64,000 nucleotides of DNA. It comes from Vibrio sp. PID17_43. Its GTDB lineage: Bacteria; Pseudomonadota; Gammaproteobacteria; Enterobacterales; Vibrionaceae. Below the pieces are notes generated by a model. That model made no database searches and was not told the DNA's origin. It worked only from the letters and a program-made list of their open reading frames with translations. Below are positions 26,058-34,295 of the stretch, one piece after another. A program made the translations under genes and the position numbers. The number at the start of each line of letters is the position of its first letter. The stretch's first letter is position 1. The stretch lies in NCBI RefSeq assembly GCF_002608565.1, contig NZ_LIXM01000011.1, positions 62,001 through 126,000 on the forward strand, read 5' to 3'.

Positions 26058-26888
26058 ATGTCTAATTTGGAGCTAAATTTGCCTGAGCAGCATTATCTAA
26101 CATTGCAAAATGGACTCACGGTACACTACCTAGACGAAGGCGAAGGCGACGTGGTGATTTGGCTACATGGCAGTGGACCAGGCGCATCCGGATACAGTAA
26201 CTTTAAAGGCAACTATCCTGAATTTACCCAGCAGGGCTTTCGTAATATTGTCCTCGACCTTCCCGGTTTTGGTCGCTCAGATAAGCCTAGTGATGTGCAC
26301 TATAACCTCGACTTCTTTGTCAGCGTACTCAATGAAATCATCGAAACCTTACGTCTCTCGCCATGTACCTTATTAGGGAATTCTTTAGGCGGCGCGATCG
26401 CGCTTGGCCAAGCGTTACAGTACCCTTCAACGGTCAATAAACTGATCCTAATGGCGCCTGGTGGGGTGGAAGAGCGCGAAACGTATTTTGAGATGGAAGG
26501 CATCCAAAAAATGGTGGCCACATACAACCAAGGGCCAATGGGAATCCACGAAATGCGAGAAGTGATGAGCCTGCAACTTCATGACTCGTCACAACTGACA
26601 GACGACATTCTGCGCGAGCGTGTTGCTGTCGCTGTTACCCAACCAAGTCAACTGTTTTCAACCATGATGGTGCCAAACATGACAAAAGATCTGCACAAGT
26701 TGGCGTGTCCCGTACTTGGCTTTTGGGGTAGCAATGACCTCTTTAATCCGCCATCCGGTGTATTTAAGTTTCTCGACAATGTGCCTGAAGCAAAATTCAT
26801 TTTACTAAACCAATGCGGCCATTGGGTTCAAGTCGAGCACACTGCTCTGTTTAACCGCACCTGTTTAGATTTTCTTCACGGCTGTTAA
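26058..26888 (+). CDS. hsaD: 4,9-DSHA hydrolase (HsaD/TesD), alpha/beta hydrolase
   Basis: 276 aa from MSNLELN, preceded by AAGGAG (the frame also opens at 26010 without a ribosome site). Meta-cleavage-product hydrolase: nucleophile S109 in GNSLGG, D227 in WGSNDLF and H255 in NQCGHWVQVE, with the oxyanion LHGSGPGASGYSNF. It splits the HsaC product 4,9-DSHA into HIP (C/D rings) and 2-hydroxyhexa-2,4-dienoate. First of a three-gene rightward unit with its own operator. The usual partner genes hsaA and hsaC are in other operons here. Confidence 0.9.
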   Translation: MSNLELNLPEQHYLTLQNGLTVHYLDEGEGDVVIWLHGSGPGASGYSNFKGNYPEFTQQGFRNIVLDLPGFGRSDKPSDVHYNLDFFVSVLNEIIETLRLSPCTLLGNSLGGAIALGQALQYPSTVNKLILMAPGGVEERETYFEMEGIQKMVATYNQGPMGIHEMREVMSLQLHDSSQLTDDILRERVAVAVTQPSQLFSTMMVPNMTKDLHKLACPVLGFWGSNDLFNPPSGVFKFLDNVPEAKFILLNQCGHWVQVEHTALFNRTCLDFLHGC

Positions 26889-26906
26889 TCGAACAAGGAC
26901 AGTAAT

Positions 26907-29024
26907 ATGAGTAGCTATGAGCATCTTCTAAAACCCGGAAAGATCGGTTCAATGACGGTGCGCAATCGCATTGTATCTGCACCGATGGGAACAAATCTTG
27001 CTGAATCAGATGGCCATTGTGGTGAGCGTATTCAAGCTTATTACGAAGCACGAGCAAAAGGTGGCGCGGGATTGATCACCATGGGTGTGGGCGCAATAGC
27101 CTACCCCGCAGGCACTGCAGAACCTTATCAAGTCGGGCTTTCATCCGACGAATTTCTTCCCGGCCTAAAGCAGCTAACTGAACGCGTGCACAAGCACGGT
27201 GCAAAAGTCGCCATTCAGCTACAGCATGCTGGTAAAACCGCCGTTCGAGACATCGCCGAAGGGCGAGAACTTTGGGTGCCGTCGATACCACCTAAAGCAT
27301 CTATGGCCATGATGGCCGCGCTATCAAAAGAAGAACTGGCATCGTTTGTCCGCCCTAAAGGGGGCAATGTCAAAATTCGCGTCATGGATCATAAAGATAT
27401 TGAACAGATGATCACCTGGTTTGCTGACGCGGCGGATCGTGCGAAAAGAGCGGGATTTGACGGTGTAGAAATACACGCCGCACACAGCTATATCATCGCT
27501 GGCTTCTTATCTAGATATTACAATAAACGAACCGATGAATACGGCGGCAGTTTCGAGAATCGAACTCGCCTGTTACGCGAAATCATCGCCTCAGTTCGTC
27601 AAAGGGTTGGTAGTGATTACCCCGTTTGGTTACGCCTTGACGCATGCGAAATGCGAACGCCTGATGGCATCGATCTCAATGATTGCCTACGCGTTGCCAA
27701 ACTGTCAGAAAAACTTGGTGTGGACGCGGTCAGTATCTCTGCATATGCCACAACAACCAGTGGTGATGCCTTTACTGAAGCACCATTGGTCCATAAGCCT
27801 GCTGGATTTTTAGATTGGGCGACAGAGGTTGCGAAACAACTAGTGATTCCAGTCATCGCCGTCGGCCGTTTGGAGCCTGAAGTCGCCAACCGAGCGATTG
27901 AAAAGGGTCAGTGTGATTTTGTCGCAATGGGAAGAAAACTGCTCGCCGATCCAGAGCTGCCAAACAAGCTAATGGCGAATAATCCTCAGAGCATTCGTCC
28001 TTGTATCTACTGCTATACTTGTGTAAGCCAAATTTTTATTAATCAACGTGTTAAATGTGCTGTCAATCCAGCCATGGGGCAAGAAGAACACTACCCTCTT
28101 TCCATCCCTGAACGTCAGAAACACGTTGTTATTATTGGCGGTGGTCCGGGCGGAATGGAGGCGGCGAGCCAAATCGCCAGACGTGGCCACAAAGTCACCT
28201 TGCTTGAGCAAGAAAAACGTCTAGGCGGCACGCTATTTTTCGCCTCAATGGTGTACCCAGAGAACAACAAACTGCTTGATTACCTGTACCAGCAAATCGA
28301 CCACCCAATGATCACGGTTAAGCTCAATACCAAAGCGACGCCATCTGTATTAGCCGATCTAATGCCCGACGAAGTCGTGGTCGCGACCGGAGCATTGAGA
28401 GGTAAACCTGAGATAAAAGGCGTAGAACAAAAGCATGTCTGGAGTGGTGATGAGCTGCGTAAAGTGATGACCAGTGGTGGCAGTAATGTTGGAAAAGAGA
28501 AGTTCAATCTATTCCAAAGAACCCTGCTCAAAAGTGGTCAATTGAGTGGTATTACGGGCTCAGTTGAAGCCACAAGAAAGCTCTCCCATCTTTGGATGCC
28601 CCTAGCAGATAACGTTTGTATTATCGGTGGCGGTCTGGTTGGTCTGGAACTGGCGGAGTTTCTTGCTCAGAGAGGTCGAAAAGTAACGGTATTAGAGCCA
28701 GGTGAAACATTAGGCAGAGAGCTGTCAATTGTTCGCCGCTGGCGAGTGTTGCACGAAGTCGAGAAGCTTGGTGTGACAATGCACAACCAAGTTTCTATTC
28801 AAGAGATCACGTCCAATCAAGTCCACTTTTCATTTGCAGGCAATGAGGAAATCCAAACGTTGCCCGCAGGCTCTGTCATCCTCGCTTCAGGCGCAGAAAC
28901 CGACAGTACATTAGCAAACCATATTTCGGATACCTATACCGTCCATCAAATTGGTGACTGTGGATCTCTTGACTACATCGAAGGCGCGCTCTCCACGGCA
29001 TGGAAAGTGGCAGCAAAAATATAG
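26907..29024 (+). CDS. Old-Yellow-type enoate reductase with FeS and FAD domains (2,4-dienoyl-CoA reductase family)
   Basis: 705 aa. The N-terminal FMN barrel (about 1-360) has QLQHAGK and HAAHSYIIAGFLSRYYNKRTDEYGG split across 190-214. A [4Fe-4S] site follows with C366-x2-C369-x2-C372-x11-C384. Then comes an FAD/NAD(P)-binding module (GGGPGG at 411-416 and a second GGGLVGLELAEF). This is the FadH/BaiCD/BaiH architecture. Family members reduce conjugated double bonds in dienoyl-CoA or in 3-keto-delta4 steroids. Being between hsaD and an aldehyde dehydrogenase it probably acts on a steroid enone or a side-chain enoyl-CoA. The direction and substrate are not known. Confidence 0.8.
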   Translation: MSSYEHLLKPGKIGSMTVRNRIVSAPMGTNLAESDGHCGERIQAYYEARAKGGAGLITMGVGAIAYPAGTAEPYQVGLSSDEFLPGLKQLTERVHKHGAKVAIQLQHAGKTAVRDIAEGRELWVPSIPPKASMAMMAALSKEELASFVRPKGGNVKIRVMDHKDIEQMITWFADAADRAKRAGFDGVEIHAAHSYIIAGFLSRYYNKRTDEYGGSFENRTRLLREIIASVRQRVGSDYPVWLRLDACEMRTPDGIDLNDCLRVAKLSEKLGVDAVSISAYATTTSGDAFTEAPLVHKPAGFLDWATEVAKQLVIPVIAVGRLEPEVANRAIEKGQCDFVAMGRKLLADPELPNKLMANNPQSIRPCIYCYTCVSQIFINQRVKCAVNPAMGQEEHYPLSIPERQKHVVIIGGGPGGMEAASQIARRGHKVTLLEQEKRLGGTLFFASMVYPENNKLLDYLYQQIDHPMITVKLNTKATPSVLADLMPDEVVVATGALRGKPEIKGVEQKHVWSGDELRKVMTSGGSNVGKEKFNLFQRTLLKSGQLSGITGSVEATRKLSHLWMPLADNVCIIGGGLVGLELAEFLAQRGRKVTVLEPGETLGRELSIVRRWRVLHEVEKLGVTMHNQVSIQEITSNQVHFSFAGNEEIQTLPAGSVILASGAETDSTLANHISDTYTVHQIGDCGSLDYIEGALSTAWKVAAKI

Positions 29025-29046
29025 CGCTAACTCATAAATATAAAGG

Positions 29047-29094
29047 GCACATCGATAACATCGTCGTATCCAGTCTAACGATTTATCGATGTGC
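29047..29094. repeat. Perfect 12-bp inverted repeat between the reductase and aldehyde dehydrogenase genes
   Basis: GCACATCGATAA (29047-29058) and TTATCGATGTGC (29083-29094) around a 24-nt loop. No T-run follows. The loop begins with CATCGTC, the half sequence of the operator motif. It may be an attenuator, an RNA processing hairpin or a regulator site tuning the last gene. Confidence 0.6.
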
Positions 29095-29120
29095 TTAAGC
29101 AAAACATAAGGAAGAAATGG

Positions 29121-30542
29121 ATGTCAGACAATTTTGCTCACCTTAGCCGTACTTTCGAACAACAGGTATCGGCTTATAAAGCGTTCAAGACCAGTTCAGC
29201 TCAAGAGCGACGTGATATTATCCAGCAAGTCATTCAACTGCTCGTCGATCATTACCAACCACTCATAGAAGCGATGGAGGCTGATTTTGGTGGCCGCAGT
29301 CAAACCTTTTCTATGATGAATGATATTCTAGGTTCGCTTGGCTCTCTCAAGCATACAAGAGATAACCTAGAGCAATGGCTTAAGCCAGAACAAAGATCCA
29401 TGATTGCGCCATATGAACAGCTTGGCGCTCAGGCTGAAGTGCTCTATCAACCCAAAGGTGTAATTGGTATTATGGGTACTTGGAATGCCCCACTTTATAC
29501 CCTTCTTAGTCCATTAGCGTGTGCCGTTGGAGCGGGAAATCGTGTCATTCTTAAGCCATCAGAATTGACACCACGTACTGCTGAGGTGCTTGCAGAACTG
29601 CTCCAAACCAATATTGATCCTAATTGGGTTAGTGTGATCACCGGCGACAGCGAAGTCAGTAAAGCGTTTTGTGCCACGCCATTTGATCACATAGTTTTCA
29701 CAGGCTCTCCTAGCGTAGGTAAAAAAGTCATGGCTGCGGCAGCGGAAAACTTAACACCAGTGACACTCGAGTTGGGTGGTAAATCCCCAGCTATCATCAG
29801 CTCATCAGCGAACTTGAAAGAGGCTAGCCAGAAACTTGCCATCGCCAAAGGTACTAATGGGGGGCAAATATGTATCAGTCCTGATATTGTTTATGTGCCA
29901 TCTGATGCTTTAGATACGGTTGTTGCAGAAATTAAAGCCGAGTTCAAACGTTGCTATCCGACGGTGATTAACAACCCGGATTTGGTACCGATTATTAATG
30001 CCTCTCATTATGAACGCATTCACCACTATATTGAGCAAGCGTTAAGCCAAGGGGTTCAGATTGAGCTGAGCCATGATGAACGTGATGCTACTGGCCGAAG
30101 AATGCCATTAACGTTAGTGATCAACCCACCGTCTGACATTTTGATCATGAATGAAGAGATTTTTGGTTTAGCATTAGTTATCAAAACTTATGAAAACTTT
30201 AATGATGTTCTCACGGATATCAATTCACGCCCAAATCCACTTGCTCTATATTACTTTGGTGAGGATCAACAAGAGCAGAAGCAAGTTCTGGAAGATGTTC
30301 GCGCAGGTGGTGTAACCATCAATGATGCCTTAATGCATGCTGCATTGCATGATGCGCCGTTTGGTGGTACTGGTGAATCAGGTATGGGTCACTATCACGG
30401 TAAAGAAGGGTTTTTGGCATTTAGTCACCTAAAAACTGTTTTCTATGCACCGAATAATGATATTCGTAGAGAGTGGGGAATGTTACCTCCTTATTCCACT
30501 GACTTTCATACATTGATCAAATCTCAGATCACCTCAGAATAA
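29121..30542 (+). CDS. Aldehyde dehydrogenase (coniferyl-aldehyde dehydrogenase-like), candidate steroid aldehyde dehydrogenase
   Basis: 473 aa from ATG 29121 (AAGGAAG upstream; an earlier in-frame ATG at 29091 lies inside the inverted repeat). ALDH superfamily with N121 (GTWNAP), E217 (TLELGGKSP) and the nucleophile C251 (GGQICISPD). Closest in style to the CalB-type ALDH3-like group that uses hydrophobic aldehydes. A steroid side-chain aldolase would produce an aldehyde that needs such an enzyme, as reported for cholate degraders. It ends the hsaD unit. General aldehyde detoxification is the alternative. Confidence 0.78.
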   Translation: MSDNFAHLSRTFEQQVSAYKAFKTSSAQERRDIIQQVIQLLVDHYQPLIEAMEADFGGRSQTFSMMNDILGSLGSLKHTRDNLEQWLKPEQRSMIAPYEQLGAQAEVLYQPKGVIGIMGTWNAPLYTLLSPLACAVGAGNRVILKPSELTPRTAEVLAELLQTNIDPNWVSVITGDSEVSKAFCATPFDHIVFTGSPSVGKKVMAAAAENLTPVTLELGGKSPAIISSSANLKEASQKLAIAKGTNGGQICISPDIVYVPSDALDTVVAEIKAEFKRCYPTVINNPDLVPIINASHYERIHHYIEQALSQGVQIELSHDERDATGRRMPLTLVINPPSDILIMNEEIFGLALVIKTYENFNDVLTDINSRPNPLALYYFGEDQQEQKQVLEDVRAGGVTINDALMHAALHDAPFGGTGESGMGHYHGKEGFLAFSHLKTVFYAPNNDIRREWGMLPPYSTDFHTLIKSQITSE

Positions 30543-30550
30543 TTAAACTA

Positions 30551-30591
30551 CCTGTTAATGGTAGCAATTATCTATTGTTACTATTAACGGG
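30551..30591 (+). terminator. Hairpin terminator after the aldehyde dehydrogenase gene
   Basis: CCTGTTAATGGTAGCAA pairs with TTGTTACTATTAACGGG (three G-U or mismatch positions), followed by GATTTTATCC. Confidence 0.6.
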
Positions 30592-30870
30592 GATTTTATC
30601 CCATTCAAATCATCCTGTATCCCACCATAATAGACTTTAACAAATCAATTAGTACATAGGCTTAGGTTAGATTTCTAAATCCAATTAGCGTGCTTGTGAA
30701 GCCTTTTTAGTACGATCCTTTTCTTTAACACCGACATGTAATCTAGAGAGAAGCGGAACAATGCTTCAACATGAACGTCATTTATTCGGACTTTTCTTGT
30801 GATCAACAGTCTTATCGATGATCAGAGGGAGGTCTGTAGGAATCTAATAAAAATATAAATTGGTTGGTTC

Positions 30871-31174
30871 TGTGGATTAGTGTGTAAATCTTTGATTTTC
30901 CACTTATCCACAGACACTATAAAGATCTATTTTACCTATGAACACTATTATTACTATGAAAAATATAAGATCTATAGGCTTTGCAAGTTATTGATTTTAA
31001 ATGATTTAATCCCGCAACATGATCCTTTTTTAGGTGCTTAAGTGACATTATCTAGGTGTTTATGATCACTTGCTAGGTGTTTATGATCCTTTTTCAGGTG
31101 TTTAGCAGACAGCTTCTAGGTGTTTATGATCATTTATCAGGTTTTTAGGTAACAAGATCTAGGTATCTGCATCG
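30871..31174. other. Plasmid replication origin (oriV) with DnaA boxes and iterons
   Basis: A perfect DnaA box TTATCCACA at 30904-30912 and a near-match TGTGGATTA at 30871-30879 precede an A/T-rich stretch (30915-31020). Seven direct repeats follow, with their TAGGTG cores starting at 31031, 31053, 31074, 31095, 31117, 31138 and 31160. Spacing alternates 22 and 21 bp, about two helical turns. The best copies read TAGGTGTTTATGATC; the fourth, sixth and seventh diverge. Ten GATC (Dam) sites lie in 30714-31160, three of them within iterons. This is the standard layout of an iteron-controlled theta origin next to a Rep_3 initiator. Confidence 0.85.
31031..31174 (+). repeat. Seven 21-22 bp iterons
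   Basis: Consensus core TAGGTGTTTATGATC. Copies 2, 3 and 5 are the most alike; copy 1 has TAGGTGCTTAAG, copy 4 CAGGTGTTTAGC, copy 6 CAGGTTTTTAGG, copy 7 TAGGTATCTGC. Expected binding sites for the initiator encoded at 31363-32439. Confidence 0.85.
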
Positions 31175-31283
31175 CTCGCTTTGCCATTTGGAGTACATTA
31201 ACAATAGAAATGGAACCGATCTGCTTGAGATTTCTTCGACCGCTTGTTTTTTGTTCGTAAGTTCATTGTTGAGATGGTCAAAT

Positions 31284-31358
31284 ACCTAAAATGTGTCTTT
31301 TATCACAGGTAAACACCTAAAATCTGTCTCCTAAAGTTCTTAACACCTAAAATTTGTC
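31284..31358 (-). repeat. Three spaced 14-bp repeats in opposite orientation to the iterons
   Basis: ACCTAAAATNTGTC occurs at 31284-31297, 31315-31328 and 31345-31358, spaced 31 and 30 bp (three helical turns). Read on the minus strand each holds TTTTAGGT, the iteron core. They lie between the iterons and the end of rep, and could act in handcuffing or copy control. Confidence 0.7.
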
Positions 31359-31362
31359 ATGT

Positions 31363-32439
31363 TCAATAGTCTGGGTTATCGTTGATATCGAGTAATGTAT
31401 CGATTTTATCAAGTAAATCATCAATCTCTTGAGTTTGACTGGAAACATGTTGCTCTTTTTGTTCTCGGTGTCTTCTCGCGAGACTCTGCTCTACCTTTAG
31501 CGCATGCTCCTCTTTGCCTAAATTTCGGTAAGACATCGCTAAGATTTCTAATTCTGCATCGGTCAAACGTTCATTGCCATTGATACGTTTTAACTCTAAC
31601 TCTTTGATTTTTAGTAATGCATCGTGTTGGTTAAATTCATCAACGGTTGATAGCTTCAGCCAGCGGAAAAGAAATTTGATGCCGACGATGGTTTTTCCCT
31701 TCTTGATCAATTCGAAGCCTTTATCTCCTTTTTCGCTTTCGAGAAAAAGGAGCTCTTTGCTGATTTGAGGGTGTTCTGAGAGTTCTTTGATGCTTTCTCT
31801 GATACAACGTTTCATAAATACGCTGTTATTTTTAAATGAGCTTTTGTCTTTTTTTAGTTTACCAGCTTCATCTAGCAGCCCAAACACCCCTTTCAGTTCG
31901 TCTAATTTCTGGGTGTGCATCTCAAAGCCTTTATCTTTAAAGCGGCTTAACAATTCGTAAAGGCGTTTTGAGTACTCTTTTTTTACATTAAAAAAGTTAC
32001 GCGTATTGATGAGCGCAAACCCCTGATTATATTCTATATATTCAGGCTTCAGCATGTCGTTCGGGACCATGGTCAGCACACTATTTTTGTAGGCAATGTG
32101 CTTAAACAAGGGGCGATAATCAAATTCGGTATCACCCTTCTTATTTTCAACTTTGATGCCGACTTTTCGGCTGGCCAATCGATTGGCGACAGGGCTTAAG
32201 TTACTACCAATATGCTTTGACTCAACATTGAGCCATTCTGAAAGTTGATGCGAAGTAAACTCGTAATGAGGTGTACTTGTCTCCCAGTCATTCGGTCTCA
32301 TATGCGCAATCATTAGCGCAAACATGTCTGCTTCACGTGCAGACAAATCCTGGCGACTGAATACCAGTTGGTGCCCTTTTTTGATGTGTTTAGGTAAGTT
32401 ATCACTAACAACAGGGTAGTAATATGGCTCTTCGCTCAT
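31363..32439 (-). CDS. rep: Plasmid replication initiator, Rep_3 (RepB) superfamily
   Basis: 358 aa. Two winged-helix layout of Rep_3 initiators: an N-terminal domain opening with LVFSRQDLSAREADMFALMI and a second domain with KEYSKRLYELLSRFKDKGF, the YELL-type motif typical of RepB/RepE-like proteins. The C-terminal 70 residues are charged and probably coiled coil. It binds the adjacent iterons to open the origin. An extended inverted repeat with iteron cores at 32458-32522 covers its promoter, so autorepression is expected. It does not resemble RctB of Vibrio chromosome 2, which is nearly twice as long. Its presence makes this replicon a plasmid. Confidence 0.85.
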   Translation of the reverse strand: MSEEPYYYPVVSDNLPKHIKKGHQLVFSRQDLSAREADMFALMIAHMRPNDWETSTPHYEFTSHQLSEWLNVESKHIGSNLSPVANRLASRKVGIKVENKKGDTEFDYRPLFKHIAYKNSVLTMVPNDMLKPEYIEYNQGFALINTRNFFNVKKEYSKRLYELLSRFKDKGFEMHTQKLDELKGVFGLLDEAGKLKKDKSSFKNNSVFMKRCIRESIKELSEHPQISKELLFLESEKGDKGFELIKKGKTIVGIKFLFRWLKLSTVDEFNQHDALLKIKELELKRINGNERLTDAELEILAMSYRNLGKEEHALKVEQSLARRHREQKEQHVSSQTQEIDDLLDKIDTLLDINDNPDY

Positions 32440-32457
32440 GGTCTCTTACTTCATAAC

Positions 32458-32522
32458 TAACATAATTTAGGTATTCTGACATATTTTAGGTGTGGGATCA
32501 TTATTACACCTAAATTATGTTA
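32458..32522. promoter_or_regulatory. Rep autoregulatory operator
   Basis: TAACATAATTTAGGT (32458-32472) and its exact inverse ACCTAAATTATGTTA (32508-32522) flank a further TTTTAGGTGT. The iteron core appears in both orientations just upstream of rep. Rep_3 dimers commonly repress their gene at such inverted sites. Confidence 0.7.
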
Positions 32523-33416
32523 GCTATAAATGTGCTTTCTGTGATGTGTGCAATGCTGCTCGTTTCATGTGGCTTGAGTCTTCGCATTATCGTCGCTTAA
32601 CTGGTCGGCTTGACAATATTTGGCTATCAGTATTCAACCTCCCTACCTAGAAAAGGTATTTTATAAAGTGAAAGGTGATGCTATTTGATCTTTAACCTGC
32701 CAGTTGCCCCTTTTGTTTATATCTTGGTTTAAAATCAAACGTACTTTTCTCACGGTTAAGAACGGGGGGGAGCGCAGTCTTTACTTGATGGGATGGTGAC
32801 TGGCGTTTTTTATCGTTAAGGAGAAAAAAACTTGGATAAATTACGGAAAACCTGTACCTCCTTTGCTTTATGAAATCACGCTAAATCCGTACTTGTTCGC
32901 TGAATTGGCAGATTGACAACATGGTTGTTGATAAAAAGTACGGGCAAACGATCTTTCAATGATTCTAAATTCGTATTATGTGTTTTTTGGGGTTTAAGCG
33001 GATGATAGATGAGCATAAATGTGTACAACTGGATACGAAAAAGCGGTATTTTGAGTTTGATTCGAATTGTGTTTTACTCGATTTCGTCAAGGGCAGCTTT
33101 CCTAAATAAAAATATTTAAAAGGTTAGATATTTGCATCGGAAAATGGACTTAGTATTTGCTGTCTGAATTTTGTACTTTTTGGCTTGTTCTGTCATTCCG
33201 GTTGAGTGGACGTTGGCCCATGTTGTATTTCTCTTCGGCCTTAAACTCATGTGTTGCGTATAAGATTGTTTTTCGTCCAGGACATTTGACGATCTGTAAA
33301 GCATATTCATTAGATTGATATCATGAACCCAATGCCCATCGCTTGTCGTGTATAGCGGCGAGTTTGGGGTTGAGTGTGGTTCGGGGGAATGAAAAAATGA
33401 TGCTGCTTTTCAATGA
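32523..33416. other. Long non-coding stretch between rep and the parS candidate
   Basis: About 900 bp with no supported gene. Short open frames at 33002-33109 (35 codons) and 33116-33310 (minus, 64 codons) have no ribosome site or homology. No repeats beyond the ends of the region were noticed. Confidence 0.5.
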
Positions 33417-33453
33417 ATAATTGTCAATATTCAGGCTGAATATTGACAATTAT
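33417..33453. repeat. 37-bp perfect palindrome, candidate ParB-binding centromere (parS)
   Basis: Two 18-bp arms, ATAATTGTCAATATTCAG and its exact inverse, with a single G at the centre. A 26-bp stretch of the same sequence recurs inside parB at 46914-46939. Such a long perfect palindrome with no T-run, close to the origin and repeated in the partition gene, fits a parS site. It could also serve as a terminator for the SDR gene at 33501. Confidence 0.6.
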
Positions 33454-33500
33454 AAAGGTAGGTAGACTTCGTGGATGACCGTTGAATGACAGTGAGCGTG

Positions 33501-34256
33501 TTAACCTAAATACGCTTGTCCGCCATCTAAAGCAATGCTTTGGCCATTTAAGTAGCTGGCTTCATCACTGCACATTAACGCGACAAATTTTCCAATATCA
33601 TCGACACAATCACCGACACGTTGTAGTGGTATTTGTCTGATAAACTCGGCAGCTTCTTCTGGATTTTCGCCCATCCACCAATTAAGGCCGGGTGATTTAG
33701 CATGTGGTAAAATGACATTGGTGCGAATATTGTCTGGTCCCCATTCATTCGCCGCAGCGCGCGTCAACGAACGTATCGCTTCTTTGACTGCTGCGTAGCC
33801 ACCATAACCACTCATATCCCAACGTTTGCTTGCGCTACTAGCGAGATTGATAATACAGCCATCTCCTTTGAGGTATGGATAACACAGCTTCATCATGCGA
33901 AAGGTCGCTAAGGGCCCAGATTGCCAACCACGCTCAAGCTGTTCTTCGGAGAGATCTTGAAGACGTCCTAGAGGAGAGTCCTGTGCATTATTGACCAGAA
34001 TGTTGATGCCTCCAAAATGGCGAACCACGGCATCGATGCACTGGCTCGTGCTGTGGCTATCCGAAACATCAAGCGTAAATGGCTTAGATTCACCTCCGAA
34101 CTCTTGGATTAACTGGCACGTTTTTTCAAGTTTACTTTCGGTACGTCCCACTACCGCGATCTTCGCGCCATGCTCGGCAAGAGCGAGAGCGATGCCTTGG
34201 CCAACGCCCTGCCCTGATCCGGTAATGAGTGCGACTTTTCCTTCTAGTTTTTTCAT
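33501..34256 (-). CDS. Short-chain dehydrogenase/reductase
   Basis: 251 aa classical SDR. NAD(P) motif GSGQGVGQGIA, NNAQ in place of the usual NNAG, catalytic S (LASSAS) and Y-x3-K (YAAVKEA; the tyrosine lies in GGYAAVK). Last gene of the leftward unit 37723-33501 behind the RND transporter. Probably a hydroxysteroid dehydrogenase or a hydroxyacyl-CoA dehydrogenase given the surroundings. The position specificity (3, 7, 12 or 17) cannot be read from sequence. Confidence 0.7.
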   Translation of the reverse strand: MKKLEGKVALITGSGQGVGQGIALALAEHGAKIAVVGRTESKLEKTCQLIQEFGGESKPFTLDVSDSHSTSQCIDAVVRHFGGINILVNNAQDSPLGRLQDLSEEQLERGWQSGPLATFRMMKLCYPYLKGDGCIINLASSASKRWDMSGYGGYAAVKEAIRSLTRAAANEWGPDNIRTNVILPHAKSPGLNWWMGENPEEAAEFIRQIPLQRVGDCVDDIGKFVALMCSDEASYLNGQSIALDGGQAYLG

Positions 34257-34295
34257 CGTTATTCCTGTCTGTACTCGTTGAGATTATGGTCAGTG

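Noticed and set aside
30871-32439. Vibrio chromosome 2 (RctB) origin
   Set aside because: The initiator is 358 aa with Rep_3 features, much shorter than RctB, and the iteron sequence and spacing are plasmid-like.
33002-33310. Two short frames (35 codons plus, 64 codons minus) between rep and the palindrome
   Set aside because: No ribosome site, no homology, and base composition like the surrounding non-coding DNA.
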